Positions 38,866 through 47,184 of a stretch of 64,000 bases of DNA are shown piece after piece (position 1 is the stretch's first letter; each line of letters begins with the position of its first letter). This stretch comes from Amycolatopsis sp. EV170708-02-1 (GTDB lineage: Bacteria > Actinomycetota > Actinomycetes > Mycobacteriales > Pseudonocardiaceae). The stretch lies in contig NZ_CP092497.1 in NCBI RefSeq assembly GCF_022479115.1, positions 4,836,001 to 4,900,000 of the forward strand. Direction: 5' to 3'. The position numbers were made by a program, and so were the translations under genes. The notes beneath the pieces were generated by a model that had not been told where the DNA came from, searched no databases, and saw only the letters and a list, made by a program, of their open reading frames with translations.

Positions 38866-39246
38866 GTGACCACAAGGCGCGGTGATCTGTTCGATCCCGA
38901 ATGCCCCACCCGGCGGCTGCTGGACCGCATCGGGACGAAATGGACGTCGATGGCGGTCAAGATCCTCGCGGAGGCGGCTCCGGACGAGGTCCGTTTCGCC
39001 GAACTGCGTCGCCGGATCCCCGGTGTGTCCCAGAAAATGCTGTCGGTGACCTTGCACAACCTGGTCCGCGACGGCCTCGTCGCCCGCCGGGTGGAGCCCA
39101 CCGTGCCGCCCCGGGTGCACTACCGGCTGACCGACCTGGGCTTGTCACTGGAAGTGCCGCTGGCGGCACTCCGGGACTGGGCCGAAGAGCATATGTCACG
39201 GATCGACGAGGCCAACGCGATCAGCGACGCCGACAGAGTGCCCTGA
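38866..39246 (+). CDS. HxlR-family transcriptional regulator
   Basis: The 126-residue protein starts at GTG 38866 and matches HxlR: CPTRRLLDRIGTKWTSMAVK (N-terminal, with the conserved Cys and Trp), FAELRRRIPGVSQKMLSVTL as the recognition helix region and RVHYRLTDLGLSLEVPLAAL in the wing and after. The single cysteine near the N-terminus is often redox- or electrophile-sensing. It diverges from an alpha/beta hydrolase it probably regulates. Confidence 0.88.
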   Translation: MTTRRGDLFDPECPTRRLLDRIGTKWTSMAVKILAEAAPDEVRFAELRRRIPGVSQKMLSVTLHNLVRDGLVARRVEPTVPPRVHYRLTDLGLSLEVPLAALRDWAEEHMSRIDEANAISDADRVP

Positions 39247-39366
39247 GCTGCCGCGTCACTGGAATGGAGTACCACCGACGCGCCGCGGGACGGGCTCTGG
39301 TGCGACACTGGCCCCTCGACGCGGCGAAGGGAGACGGCACTGTCTCGGCGAAGGGCTCGAATCTGG

Positions 39367-40026
39367 TTGTCCGAGCGACGCCGGGGCGGCCTGAGTCTCG
39401 CGTTCGCGCTGCTCGTCGCCGCGTTGGCGATCGCGTTCGGCGACGACGCCCTTTCGATCGCGCCGGTGGACGGCGCCGTCCTGGTTCTTCTCGCCTATCT
39501 CGTCGGCTATCTCGTCGTGACGGTGGCCGCGTTCGGCGCGGCGAGCTCCGAGCAGATCGAGGACTGGGCATCCCGGGACAGCCGCGGCACGTTCGTGCAG
39601 CGCTACGTCTTCGGGACAGCGCCGGGACCGGGAGTGTCGATCTTCATCGCCGCGGCCGCGCTCGCGGTGGCGGTCGTGTGGATGCCGGGGCTGGGCGGCG
39701 AGAGCCTGCCGGCGGGCATGCGCGTGGGGGTGGCGGTGGCCCTGGTCGTCGTCGCGTGGATCTGTGTCCTCGTGTCCTTCGCGATCGCCTACCACGCGGA
39801 CAACGTGGTCGAGGAGGGGAAGGCGTTGCGGTTCCCCGACGACGGATCCGCCGAGTGGTCCGACTACATCTACTTCGCGGTGTCCGTGATGACGACGTTC
39901 GGGACGACCGACGTGGACGTCGTCTCCCGCGAGATGCGCAGGACGGTGACGACGCACGCGATCATCGCCTTCGTCTTCAACACGGTGACGGTGGCGGCGG
40001 TCGTGTCCGCGTTGAACAGCGGCTGA
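39367..40026 (+). CDS. DUF1345 membrane protein
   Basis: The 219-residue protein has five to six hydrophobic segments and the DUF1345 pattern: an early GDDALSIAPVDGAVLVLLAY, then SSEQIEDWASRD, and a C-terminal IYFAVSVMTTFGTTDVDVVS followed by AIIAFVFNTVTVAAVV. The pore-like MTTFGTTD segment superficially recalls a channel filter, but no transport function is established. The start at TTG 39367 is the best in-frame choice behind GAAGGG. It is not linked to its neighbours by overlap. Confidence 0.7.
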   Translation: MSERRRGGLSLAFALLVAALAIAFGDDALSIAPVDGAVLVLLAYLVGYLVVTVAAFGAASSEQIEDWASRDSRGTFVQRYVFGTAPGPGVSIFIAAAALAVAVVWMPGLGGESLPAGMRVGVAVALVVVAWICVLVSFAIAYHADNVVEEGKALRFPDDGSAEWSDYIYFAVSVMTTFGTTDVDVVSREMRRTVTTHAIIAFVFNTVTVAAVVSALNSG

Positions 40027-40035
40027 AGCCCGGGC

Positions 40036-41631
40036 TCAGCCGAGCCGGAGCAGAATCGGGCTGCCGGTGACCGTGACGTCGGCACCGGGTTCGACCGGCG
40101 TGCCGGTGCCGTCGAGCCGTTCGACCGAGGTGGTGCCGAGCGCCGCCGGGATCCGATCGGATCGGTCGATGGTCCACCAGATCAGGAAATCCCGGCCGCC
40201 CTGGTCGAAGCGGCACTGCCAAAGATGGTCGGGCAGCCCGGCTTCGCGCCCTTGCCCGCAGGAGTGGATTCGGCTGCCCTTCAACCACTGGTTCAGGCGT
40301 TCCACATGCCGCGCCGCCTTCGTATGCGGACCGCCGACGGGCTGCAGCACGATCGGTATCTTGGCGCTGCCCCAGTTGTAGAAGTACATCCGGCGGTATT
40401 GCGCGTACAGCCCGGAGAGGAAGAACCGGGCCGCGTGCTGCGCGCCCCGGTCGGCGTCCACGGGCTGTTGCCTGTTCACGTCGTAGGCCGAGCCGGTGCT
40501 CCACAGCCGGACGCCGGCGCCCGCTTCCTGCAGCGCGTTCTCGATCTCCCTCGCCAAGGGCAGCATCGTCTCCGGCGGGTCGGAGTCGTTACGGGGAGCC
40601 AGTTTCACCGCGGCGGCGGCGCAATGGTCGTAGCCGCCGAGTTTCGCGAACTGCCGCAACTCGTCGAACGCCGCCGGATCCCAGAGCTCGCCCATGGACG
40701 GGCACACCACGGTGGCGGCCGGGTCAGCGGCCTTGATCGCCTGGCTCGCCAGCCGTGTCATCTCCACCAGCTCGGCCATCGAACCGGAGAAGAAGTCCTG
40801 ATGATTGGCCATGTCCCACAGCTCGTAGGCGTCGATCCGGCCCCGGTACTGCTCGGCGACCGCACGCACGAAACGTTCCCAGTCCGCGAAGTCGTCGGGC
40901 GGGCCGGTGCGAGAGTCGTCGGTGAAGACGGACTTCGGGCTGTTCGGGCTCGCCCACGACGGGGTGCCACCGAAGGTCAGGACCACCGGAAGGCCCGCCC
41001 CGCGGGCACCGGTCACGAGCCGTTCGAGCGTCTTCCAGTCGTAGCGGCCGCGGGCGGGCTCCAGGTTCTGCCACCGGGTGCGGGTGTTCCACAACCGGAC
41101 GGACCCGACACCGAACGACGGCATCTGCCCGGTGTTGGAGTTCGCCGTCACCCCGACGAATTCCGGCTCGATCGCGCGAGGCGCGTTCGTCCACATCGAC
41201 GCCTGGACGGCGGGGGTGGTGACGGGCGACCGGTCCGGCGGATACGCCATGGCGCCTCCGGCGAGCAGGACGACCCCGAGGACCGCGACGAGCGCGACCT
41301 TGGCCAGCGGCCGCCGCCGATCCGGCGCGGCGGCCTCGACGTCCGGGACGCCGGTGTCCGCGCCGGGGACGTCCTGGACCGGGACACCGCCCAGGTCCGC
41401 CCGTTCCCACGCCCGGTACAGCCTCGCGAGCTCCTCCCGGCTCGCGCCGCACGCCGTCGCGATCGCCTCGATCGGCGCGAACGTCGCGGGAACGTTCCGC
41501 CCCGTGCAGTAGCGGTGCACGGTCGACCGGCTCGAATGCACCTTGCGGCCGAGCTGTTCGTAGCTCAGCCCGCTCCGCTGTTTGTGCTCGGTGAGAAGTG
41601 CCGCCAGCCTGGCAGCCGCCTCACTCGCCAT
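40036..41631 (-). CDS. HTH-transmembrane-glycosidase-like fusion protein, catalytic residues apparently lost
   Basis: The 531-residue protein starts at ATG 41631 behind GAGGGG; an ATG at 41691 is an in-frame alternative. Residues 8-65 are an XRE-type helix-turn-helix (LSYEQLGRKVHSSRSTVHRY). After a linker comes one membrane helix (LAKVALVAVLGVVLLAGGAM, about 117-136), then about 390 extracellular residues with a GH39/GH-A-like barrel: YDWKTLERLVTGARGAGLPV, VLTFGGTPSWASPNSPK and IDAYELWDMANHQDF. Where catalytic relatives read W-N-E-P, this protein has W-D-M-A; the second glutamate site appears as LWSTGSAYD. Both acids seem absent. It may be a membrane sensor that binds a sugar outside and DNA or protein inside. 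It diverges from the phospholipase D-like gene. Confidence 0.72.
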   Translation of the reverse strand: MASEAAARLAALLTEHKQRSGLSYEQLGRKVHSSRSTVHRYCTGRNVPATFAPIEAIATACGASREELARLYRAWERADLGGVPVQDVPGADTGVPDVEAAAPDRRRPLAKVALVAVLGVVLLAGGAMAYPPDRSPVTTPAVQASMWTNAPRAIEPEFVGVTANSNTGQMPSFGVGSVRLWNTRTRWQNLEPARGRYDWKTLERLVTGARGAGLPVVLTFGGTPSWASPNSPKSVFTDDSRTGPPDDFADWERFVRAVAEQYRGRIDAYELWDMANHQDFFSGSMAELVEMTRLASQAIKAADPAATVVCPSMGELWDPAAFDELRQFAKLGGYDHCAAAAVKLAPRNDSDPPETMLPLAREIENALQEAGAGVRLWSTGSAYDVNRQQPVDADRGAQHAARFFLSGLYAQYRRMYFYNWGSAKIPIVLQPVGGPHTKAARHVERLNQWLKGSRIHSCGQGREAGLPDHLWQCRFDQGGRDFLIWWTIDRSDRIPAALGTTSVERLDGTGTPVEPGADVTVTGSPILLRLG

Positions 41632-41857
41632 CCCGCTGAGCCCCTCCGCGCCATGTGCTTGACCGGCTGTCAGTGTCCCATCACGGGCCATTCGCCGCGC
41701 GAATTCGCGAGATCACGTCTCCCGGCCCGGCGTCGCCGCAGGTCAGCGGGAAGGTTTCATCCCAGCCTCCCATTCCGGGCGGTTTCGCTTGCCACGGTGT
41801 CCCCGCGGCCGAGAGCGTGGACCCGGCAGCAGATCCGGCCATGGGGAGGAATCGGAA

Positions 41858-43087
41858 ATGGAACCGCACAGGACGACCGCGTCCGGAGGGAAGTCGCGAC
41901 TGCGGCTCGGCGCACTGGCGGGCGCGCTGCTGGTGGCGGCGGCGACCGGTGTCCCGGCCGCCGCCGCGTCCGCGCCGTCGAAGCTGACCACCCGGGCGGA
42001 CTTCAACACCCCTGGCGGCGGCCAGATCGTCGAACACCTCGAAAAACTGGTCCGCGGCGCGCCCGCGAACTCGACGATCAGGACCGCGCAATTCCTTCTG
42101 CGGGACGCGCCGATCACGGACGCGCTCGCTGACGCGGCGGAGCGCGGGGTGCACGTCCAGGTCCTGGTCGACGGGCGGACGACGGACCATCCGAACTACC
42201 AGGAGATGAAGAACCGGCTCGAAAAGACCGGCGACAAGAAGTCGTGGGCGAAGCACTGCAAGAACGGGCGAGGGTGCAACGGCGGCAACGCGATGCACAA
42301 CAAGTTCTTCCTGTTCGACCAGACGCTGGGCGCGTCCGCGGTGGTCGCGACCGGCTCGGCCAACTTCAGCGAGAACACGACCGGCGGCAAGGGCGGCTGG
42401 AACAGCTACTACACCGACGTCGGCAACGCGGGCCTGTTCGCCAGGTACAACGACTACTTCGTCGACTTGCGCGAGGTCGCGGACGGGGCCACGGCGAACC
42501 CCGACTACTACGAGGCGAACCCGCCCGTCGTCACCGGCGACACCAAGAGCTACTTCTACCCGAGGCTCAAGGACGCGGGCAACGACACCGTCGAGAACTC
42601 CTTGAAGGAGGTCGGCTGCTCGACCGAGAAGAGCAAGATCCGCATCGGGGTGTGGTCACTCACCCGGATGAAGATCATCGAACGGTTGCGGGCACTGGCC
42701 GCACAGGGTTGCTCGGTCGACATCGTCGCTTTGCGGATGGCGAAGGGCTCGTGCGAGGCGCTGCTGAAGGGGAAGCCGGATCGAGTGCGGCTTCGTGGGT
42801 TCAAAGCCGGGAACGAGGCCGGTATCCACGAGAAGAACATGATGATCGAGGGCGACTACCTGAAGCCGGGCACCAAGGTCGTCTTCACCGGGAGCCAGAA
42901 CTTCAACAACCCGTCCTTGCACGAGAACGACGAGAACGTCATCCGGGTCTTGAACAACGACGCGATCTACCAGAGCTTCGTGAAGAACTTCGAGCAGGTG
43001 GCCGATGCCACCGACCAGGAGATCAAAGCGCCAGGGGACTGCGTGAAGATGGTGCCGCACAACGATCCCGCCCCCACCGAGGGTTAA
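41858..43087 (+). CDS. Secreted phospholipase D-like protein
   Basis: The 409-residue protein has a signal peptide (about 1-38, ending VPAAAASA) and two HKD half-sites of the phospholipase D family. The first is intact in NAMHNKFFLFD with the following ATGSANFS. The second reads IHEKNMMIEGD with GSQNFNNPS, where the usual Asp is Glu. A mature extracellular hydrolase of phosphodiester bonds is expected, with lipid or nucleic acid as substrate. The ATG follows GGGAGGA. It is convergent with the glucoamylase gene and separated by a dense block of palindromes. Confidence 0.87.
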   Translation: MEPHRTTASGGKSRLRLGALAGALLVAAATGVPAAAASAPSKLTTRADFNTPGGGQIVEHLEKLVRGAPANSTIRTAQFLLRDAPITDALADAAERGVHVQVLVDGRTTDHPNYQEMKNRLEKTGDKKSWAKHCKNGRGCNGGNAMHNKFFLFDQTLGASAVVATGSANFSENTTGGKGGWNSYYTDVGNAGLFARYNDYFVDLREVADGATANPDYYEANPPVVTGDTKSYFYPRLKDAGNDTVENSLKEVGCSTEKSKIRIGVWSLTRMKIIERLRALAAQGCSVDIVALRMAKGSCEALLKGKPDRVRLRGFKAGNEAGIHEKNMMIEGDYLKPGTKVVFTGSQNFNNPSLHENDENVIRVLNNDAIYQSFVKNFEQVADATDQEIKAPGDCVKMVPHNDPAPTEG

Positions 43088-43101
43088 GGACTGCGGCACC
43101 G

Positions 43102-43149
43102 CCTCGTGAGTGGTAAGGACGGTTCTAACCGTCCTTACCACTCACGAGG
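43102..43149 (+). terminator. GTGAGTGG-family perfect hairpin
   Basis: Arms 43102-43124 and 43127-43149 are perfectly complementary over 23 bp (core GTGAGTGGTAAGGACGG) with a 2-base centre. It begins 15 bases after the phospholipase stop. A nearly identical copy lies at 58081-58126. Confidence 0.8.
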
Positions 43150-43187
43150 TCAGGGGCGTGACCCGCGATTGGCGCCCTTGCCCGCCC

Positions 43188-43246
43188 AAGTCCGTGAAGG
43201 CCTCCTTGCCTACCTTCAGGGTAGGTAAGGAGGCCTTCACGGACTT
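43188..43246. terminator. GAAGG-family hairpin
   Basis: Arms 43188-43214 and 43220-43246 pair over 27 bp with a single G-T mismatch (core CCGTGAAGGCCTCCTTGCC); the loop is TTCAG. Same family as 20911-20965. The half element at 427-447 is identical to its left arm. Confidence 0.78.
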
Positions 43247-43282
43247 CTGGAGTTGCCGCCGATGCCGCCACAGGGATTTCGC

Positions 43283-43427
43283 GTGATCAGATGGACGGCA
43301 CGGGTGATCCGACGGACGACACGCGTGACTGGATGGACGACACACGCACGCTGCCGGACCCGCGACGAGTCGTCCGTCTGGACACGTGTGCCGTCCGCCT
43401 GGACACGTGTGTCGTCCATCTGATCAC
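43283..43427. repeat. Palindromic array, three plus three 21-nt units
   Basis: Units at 43283-43303, 43304-43324 and 43325-43345 (core GATGGACGACAC) face inverted units at 43365-43385, 43386-43406 and 43407-43427 (core GTGTCGTCCATCTG). The spacer is 19 bases. The outermost pair matches at 18 of 21 positions. The period equals that of the array at 8531-8645, although the unit sequence differs. Confidence 0.8.
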
Positions 43428-43451
43428 GGGCGACTCCAACGGTGGGGTGTC

Positions 43452-43498
43452 GCGAAAGCCACTTTCGCAACGTTGAAGGTTGCGGAAGTGGCTTTCGC
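43452..43498. repeat. Palindromic repeat, GAAAG family, copy 3
   Basis: Arms 43452-43471 and 43479-43498 pair over 19 of 20 bp (core GCGAAAGCCACTTTCGCAAC). It lies 26 bases beyond the glucoamylase stop and may terminate that gene. It is related to 347-403 and 14839-14891. Confidence 0.75.
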
Positions 43499-43523
43499 AA
43501 CGTCGGCAAGCGGTTGCGCGAGG

Positions 43524-45947
43524 TCAGGGCCGCCAGGTGTCGTTCAGCGCCAGCGTGCAGCCACCCGATGCGGTACCGACGCGATTGGCGCCCGATTCCC
43601 AGGTGACGGTGCCGCCCTCCTTGCGAATGTACTTGTACTGGAAGGCGGCCCCCTTCGGCAGCGCGACCTTCCCTGTCCACAAAGGATAGTTCGCGGACGA
43701 CAGCGGCACGGCGTTCGCCGGGTTCCACGCACCGAGTTCGGCGCGGTCACCGACGACGAAGATGTTCTGGCCCCACGAAGTCGTGGCGTTCACCCGGAAC
43801 TCGGCCGAGACGCTGGAGCACGCCGCGCTGTACCGCTGCTTGACCACCGACGGCGTCTCGACCGGGGCTCCGGCGTCGATCGAGTGCGCGAGCCGGACGA
43901 ACTGCGCCATCGACCACGCCAGGGGCGTCGCCGCGCCGGTGCCTTCGCCGAAGGTGAAGCCCGCGGCGCTCGGCCGGTCCCAGACCTGTTCGGGGATCAG
44001 GAAACCGGCGTTCGCCGAGGCCGCCATGGTGGCCAGATGCGTCGTCGCCGAGCGGCCGTTGGCCAGTTCGTATTCCCCGCGTTCACCGGTGAGCAGCGGC
44101 CACAGCCGTCCGACGCCGGCACCGGTGTAAGGACCTCCGGACGCCGTCTCGCCATAGCCGTCGTGGTTGTACCGGTACCACATCGGGCCGTTCGGGGTGT
44201 CGACCTTCAGCGTGGAGTCCACTTCGGACAGTGAGGCGGCGACGTCCGGATCGGCCGCCGGTTTCACGCCGAGGCGGACGAGGTCGAGGAAGCCCGCGTC
44301 GATGATGGCGCGCTCGTCATGGTTCCCGCCGCCATTCTGCAGGAAGATGTTCTGGCCGTCATTGGGATTGCCATTGCCGTCGATGCGGTGGAAGTACCGG
44401 CCGTCGCCGAGCGGCCCGGAAGTGGTGAACGTCCACGCGCTCACCTGCGCTTGCCACTGGTCGGCGATCTGGCGATAGCGCGCGGCGCTCGTGGTGTCGC
44501 CGTTGCGTTCGGCGATGTCGGCGGCGCAGATCAGGCCGGCGATCTCCGCGGCGATGGTGGACGGCGAGTAGCCGCCGTTCTCCTCCCAGCGTTCTTGCGG
44601 CGTCGAGGGACCGCGTGCGACGAGGAAGTCCGCGGACTTCTTCACCTTCGCCCACATCCCCGCGTCGAACCGGCTCAGCTGCCACGCGAGCACGATCGGG
44701 AAGGCGACCTCGTCCATCTGCAGGCTGGTCCAGCAGTTGGTGCCGTCGAGCCGCGTGTTCTGCGGGAACGAACCGTCCGGTCGCTGCTGCACGGTGAACA
44801 GATAGTCGACCGATCGGTTGGCCGCCGCCGAATCGCCCGCCGCGATCTGCGCGGTCGAGACCTGGTAGAGGTCGCGAGACCAGACGGCGTGGTATCCGCA
44901 GTCCCCCGTGCCGTTCGCGTCCTTCGCCTCACCCCACGGGTTGGTGAGCGAAGCGACATTCGCTCCCGGATACGTCTTGTCCTCGTGGGCTTTGAGGGTC
45001 ATCAGCGCGACGTTGTACTGCGTGGTCAACCCGGCGCCCGAGATCGACCGGGGCACCGCGGCCAGCGAGGAGAGGTAGCCGCTCCAGCCGGAGCGGTACG
45101 CGCTGTCCGCCGCCGCGAAACCACCCGCGAGCGAGGCCGACGCGTTCGCCGACGCGGCACCACGGTCGCTTCCGAAACCCAAGGCGAGCGTGAAGGTCGT
45201 GTCCGTCCCCACGGGAATCTGCCCCAGCTGCACCAGGTTCCCCGCTGTGGAGGCCGAGTCGTATTGCGCGCCGAGAACGTGGTCGCCGCTCAGGTCGACA
45301 TAGCCGTCGCTCGCGCTTCCGCTGTAGCCGCTGGTCGCCTTGACGAAACCGGTGGAGGCGGCCAACGCGCTGGACACCGGCCCGTCCGAAGCGACCAGCT
45401 GCCCGCCGGAGGTGGCGCCCGTGTCTCCCATGCCGCTGTTGTTCAGGGACGGGTTGTACAGCGCGTAAAGCTGCAGCGGACCACCGCTGAGCACCTCGAA
45501 CCTGGTCTGGATCAGCACGGTGGACCGGGCCGGGTCGGCGGTGTGGGTCTTGGTGATGCGATACCGGCCGTTGGTGGCGGTGTTGATCTGCCGGTAGCTC
45601 AGCGAACGCGGATCGGTCAGCACCAGCTGTTTGGTCGTGTGATCGCGTTCCAGCTGCGTGAACCCGGCGCCGTCGGACACCACGTACTGCAGGTCCTGGA
45701 CGTTGGCGGTGTCCACGGTCGGGTAATAGATCTCGTGGCTGATGCCCTGGCCGAGGGTGAACCACACCTTCGACGCGGCACCGGCGGCGGTACCGAAACC
45801 TTCCTTGCCCCCGGTCGTCCAGGCCGCCCCGGTACCCGGTGCGCCCGGCGCGTCCGCCAGTGGCGCGGCGCTCACCGGCGTGGCGGCCAGGAGCGCCGGA
45901 ACGGTCAACAGCGCGACTATCGCGCGACGCCGCTTCGGTGACTTCAT
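43524..45947 (-). CDS. Secreted glucoamylase (GH15) with C-terminal starch-binding domain
   Basis: The 807-residue protein has a signal peptide (MKSPKRRRAIVALLTVPALL to about residue 28). An N-terminal beta-sandwich of bacterial glucoamylases leads to a GH15 barrel with DCGYHAVWSRDLYQVSTAQI, the general acid in TPQERWEENGGYSPSTIAAE and the general base region GFLIPEQVWDRPSAAGFTFG. The last 100 residues look like a CBM20 starch-binding domain (FRVNATTSWGQNIFVVGDRA, FQYKYIRKEGGTVTWESGAN). It would release glucose from starch outside the cell. The start at 45947 is preferred over 45971 because GGAAGG precedes it. Confidence 0.9.
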   Translation of the reverse strand: MKSPKRRRAIVALLTVPALLAATPVSAAPLADAPGAPGTGAAWTTGGKEGFGTAAGAASKVWFTLGQGISHEIYYPTVDTANVQDLQYVVSDGAGFTQLERDHTTKQLVLTDPRSLSYRQINTATNGRYRITKTHTADPARSTVLIQTRFEVLSGGPLQLYALYNPSLNNSGMGDTGATSGGQLVASDGPVSSALAASTGFVKATSGYSGSASDGYVDLSGDHVLGAQYDSASTAGNLVQLGQIPVGTDTTFTLALGFGSDRGAASANASASLAGGFAAADSAYRSGWSGYLSSLAAVPRSISGAGLTTQYNVALMTLKAHEDKTYPGANVASLTNPWGEAKDANGTGDCGYHAVWSRDLYQVSTAQIAAGDSAAANRSVDYLFTVQQRPDGSFPQNTRLDGTNCWTSLQMDEVAFPIVLAWQLSRFDAGMWAKVKKSADFLVARGPSTPQERWEENGGYSPSTIAAEIAGLICAADIAERNGDTTSAARYRQIADQWQAQVSAWTFTTSGPLGDGRYFHRIDGNGNPNDGQNIFLQNGGGNHDERAIIDAGFLDLVRLGVKPAADPDVAASLSEVDSTLKVDTPNGPMWYRYNHDGYGETASGGPYTGAGVGRLWPLLTGERGEYELANGRSATTHLATMAASANAGFLIPEQVWDRPSAAGFTFGEGTGAATPLAWSMAQFVRLAHSIDAGAPVETPSVVKQRYSAACSSVSAEFRVNATTSWGQNIFVVGDRAELGAWNPANAVPLSSANYPLWTGKVALPKGAAFQYKYIRKEGGTVTWESGANRVGTASGGCTLALNDTWRP

Positions 45948-46053
45948 GAGGGTCCTTCCCACAGGCTTCATCGACGGCAGGATTTGTTGTTAGCGGCAAC
46001 TTATTACCTGAACCGTCGCGCCCGGCAGGGCCGATCGGAGTAACCCGGACCAG

Positions 46054-46644
46054 TTACGTCACTGGTCCGGTGAAGCGGCCGGGACCACTGGGCGGGCCGC
46101 CGAGGATGAGGTCGGCGGCACGAGCGAGGACTTCGAGACGGGTCCGTCCCGGATGGTCGGCGGCGAGGAAGTGGTTGCCGATGGCCGCACAGAAGGCGAG
46201 CAAGGCACGGGCTTCGACCTCGTCGGGATCGTCGCAGAACGTGGCGATCCCATCGCGGGCCAGCTGCATACGCCGGTTGTCCACGCGCCGCAGGCGTTCG
46301 GCCACGGCCTCGTCGCGACGAGCCCAGTCACGAACGGCCAGATCGATGGGCAGCAGCCGGCCACCGGAGAAGGTGAGCCGACCGGCCAGCCGGACCTTGT
46401 CCCGCGCGTCGCATCCCTCCCGCTCGACGCGGGCGAGGACCTCGTCGACGCTTTCGTACTCCCAGGCGTCCAGCATCGCCTCGAGCAGGGCCGCGCGGTC
46501 GGCGAAGTAGCCGTAGAACCCGCCCTTGGTCACGCCGAGCGCCTTGGCGAGAGCCTCCACGCGCACCGCGTCCACCCCGCCCTCCGCCAGCGCGCGCAGA
46601 CCTTGTTCGACCCACTTCTCACGCGGTGTGCGCAAAGCGCCCAT
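46054..46644 (-). CDS. TetR-family regulator
   Basis: The 196-residue protein has an N-terminal TetR HTH (EGGVDAVRVEALAKALGVTK and GGFYGYFADRAALLEAMLDA) and a helical ligand domain. ATG 46644 is chosen because GAGAGGTGAGG precedes it. The alternative GTG at 46683 sits inside an operator-like repeat. It diverges from a DUF6463 membrane protein, and two matching 20-bp inverted repeats lie between them, so it probably represses itself and that gene. Confidence 0.85.
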   Translation of the reverse strand: MGALRTPREKWVEQGLRALAEGGVDAVRVEALAKALGVTKGGFYGYFADRAALLEAMLDAWEYESVDEVLARVEREGCDARDKVRLAGRLTFSGGRLLPIDLAVRDWARRDEAVAERLRRVDNRRMQLARDGIATFCDDPDEVEARALLAFCAAIGNHFLAADHPGRTRLEVLARAADLILGGPPSGPGRFTGPVT

Positions 46645-46671
46645 GCCGTGGCCCACCTCACCTCTCCGCCG

Positions 46672-46725
46672 GTTGTACGCCACCGTATAACCGGTCTAGC
46701 CTGACGTTATACGCAACCGTATAAC
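46672..46725. promoter_or_regulatory. Two 20-bp inverted repeats, candidate TetR operators
   Basis: GTTATACG-N4-CGTATAAC at 46706-46725 has perfect 8-bp arms. GTTGTACG-N4-CGTATAAC at 46672-46691 has 7 of 8. Their centres are 34 bp apart between the divergent tetR and DUF6463 genes, consistent with two TetR dimers on the same face of DNA. Confidence 0.7.
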
Positions 46726-46743
46726 ACTATCTGGGGAGTTGGC

Positions 46744-47184
46744 ATGATCAAATGGGCGGGTTGGCTCATCACCCTGTTCGGTGCGGCGCACACCCTCGGC
46801 GCCCTCACGGTGTTGAAGGCCGCCGGGCATGCCGGCACGTGGTTCAGCGGAGCCTTGTGGCGGGACGACCTCACCGCCATGAGCCCCGCGAACAGCGCCT
46901 TCTGGCTCAGCGCGGCCAGTTTCGGCGTGCCGCTCGTCCTGGTCGGCCTGACCGTGCTGTGGCTGGAGCGGCGCGGAATCACCCCTCCCCTGTTCCTCGC
47001 GTGGGCGCTGGGAATCTGGACGCTGCTGATCGCCGCGGTCCTCCTGTTCACGCCGTGGCCGATCCTCCTGGTCGCGACCGTGCTGCTGCTGGCCGGGATC
47101 CGGCGCAGCGAACCGGCCCCGCCGCGAGGTGCGACGGGGCCGGATCAGGGAGTGCGCGGGATCAGCCGACCGGACGCGGCTTGA
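46744..47184 (+). CDS. DUF6463 small membrane protein
   Basis: The 146-residue protein has four hydrophobic segments starting MIKWAGWLITLFGAAHTLGA, with SGALWRDDLTAMSPANSAFW between the first two. This matches small actinobacterial membrane proteins found next to TetR regulators (DUF6463). ATG 46744 follows GGGGAGTT. Its 3' end overlaps the convergent Fn3 gene by 23 bases. The function is unknown; divergent control by the TetR protein suggests a stress or efflux-related role. Confidence 0.7.
   Translation: MIKWAGWLITLFGAAHTLGALTVLKAAGHAGTWFSGALWRDDLTAMSPANSAFWLSAASFGVPLVLVGLTVLWLERRGITPPLFLAWALGIWTLLIAAVLLFTPWPILLVATVLLLAGIRRSEPAPPRGATGPDQGVRGISRPDAA

Larger units (their letters stand above)
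43088..43523. other. Convergent intergenic stretch filled with four palindromic elements
   Basis: These 436 bases between the two convergent secreted-enzyme genes carry no gene. They contain, in order, a GTGAGTGG hairpin (43102-43149), a GAAGG-family hairpin (43188-43246), a 21-nt-unit array (43283-43427) and a GAAAG-family palindrome (43452-43498). Confidence 0.75.

Noticed and set aside
39367..40026. Potassium channel, suggested by MTTFGTTD.
   Set aside because: The segment is not a TVGYG filter and the rest fits DUF1345.
43283..43427. CRISPR array or tRNA cluster in the palindromic array.
   Set aside because: Units are contiguous without spacers and inverted in the second half; no tRNA cloverleaf was found.
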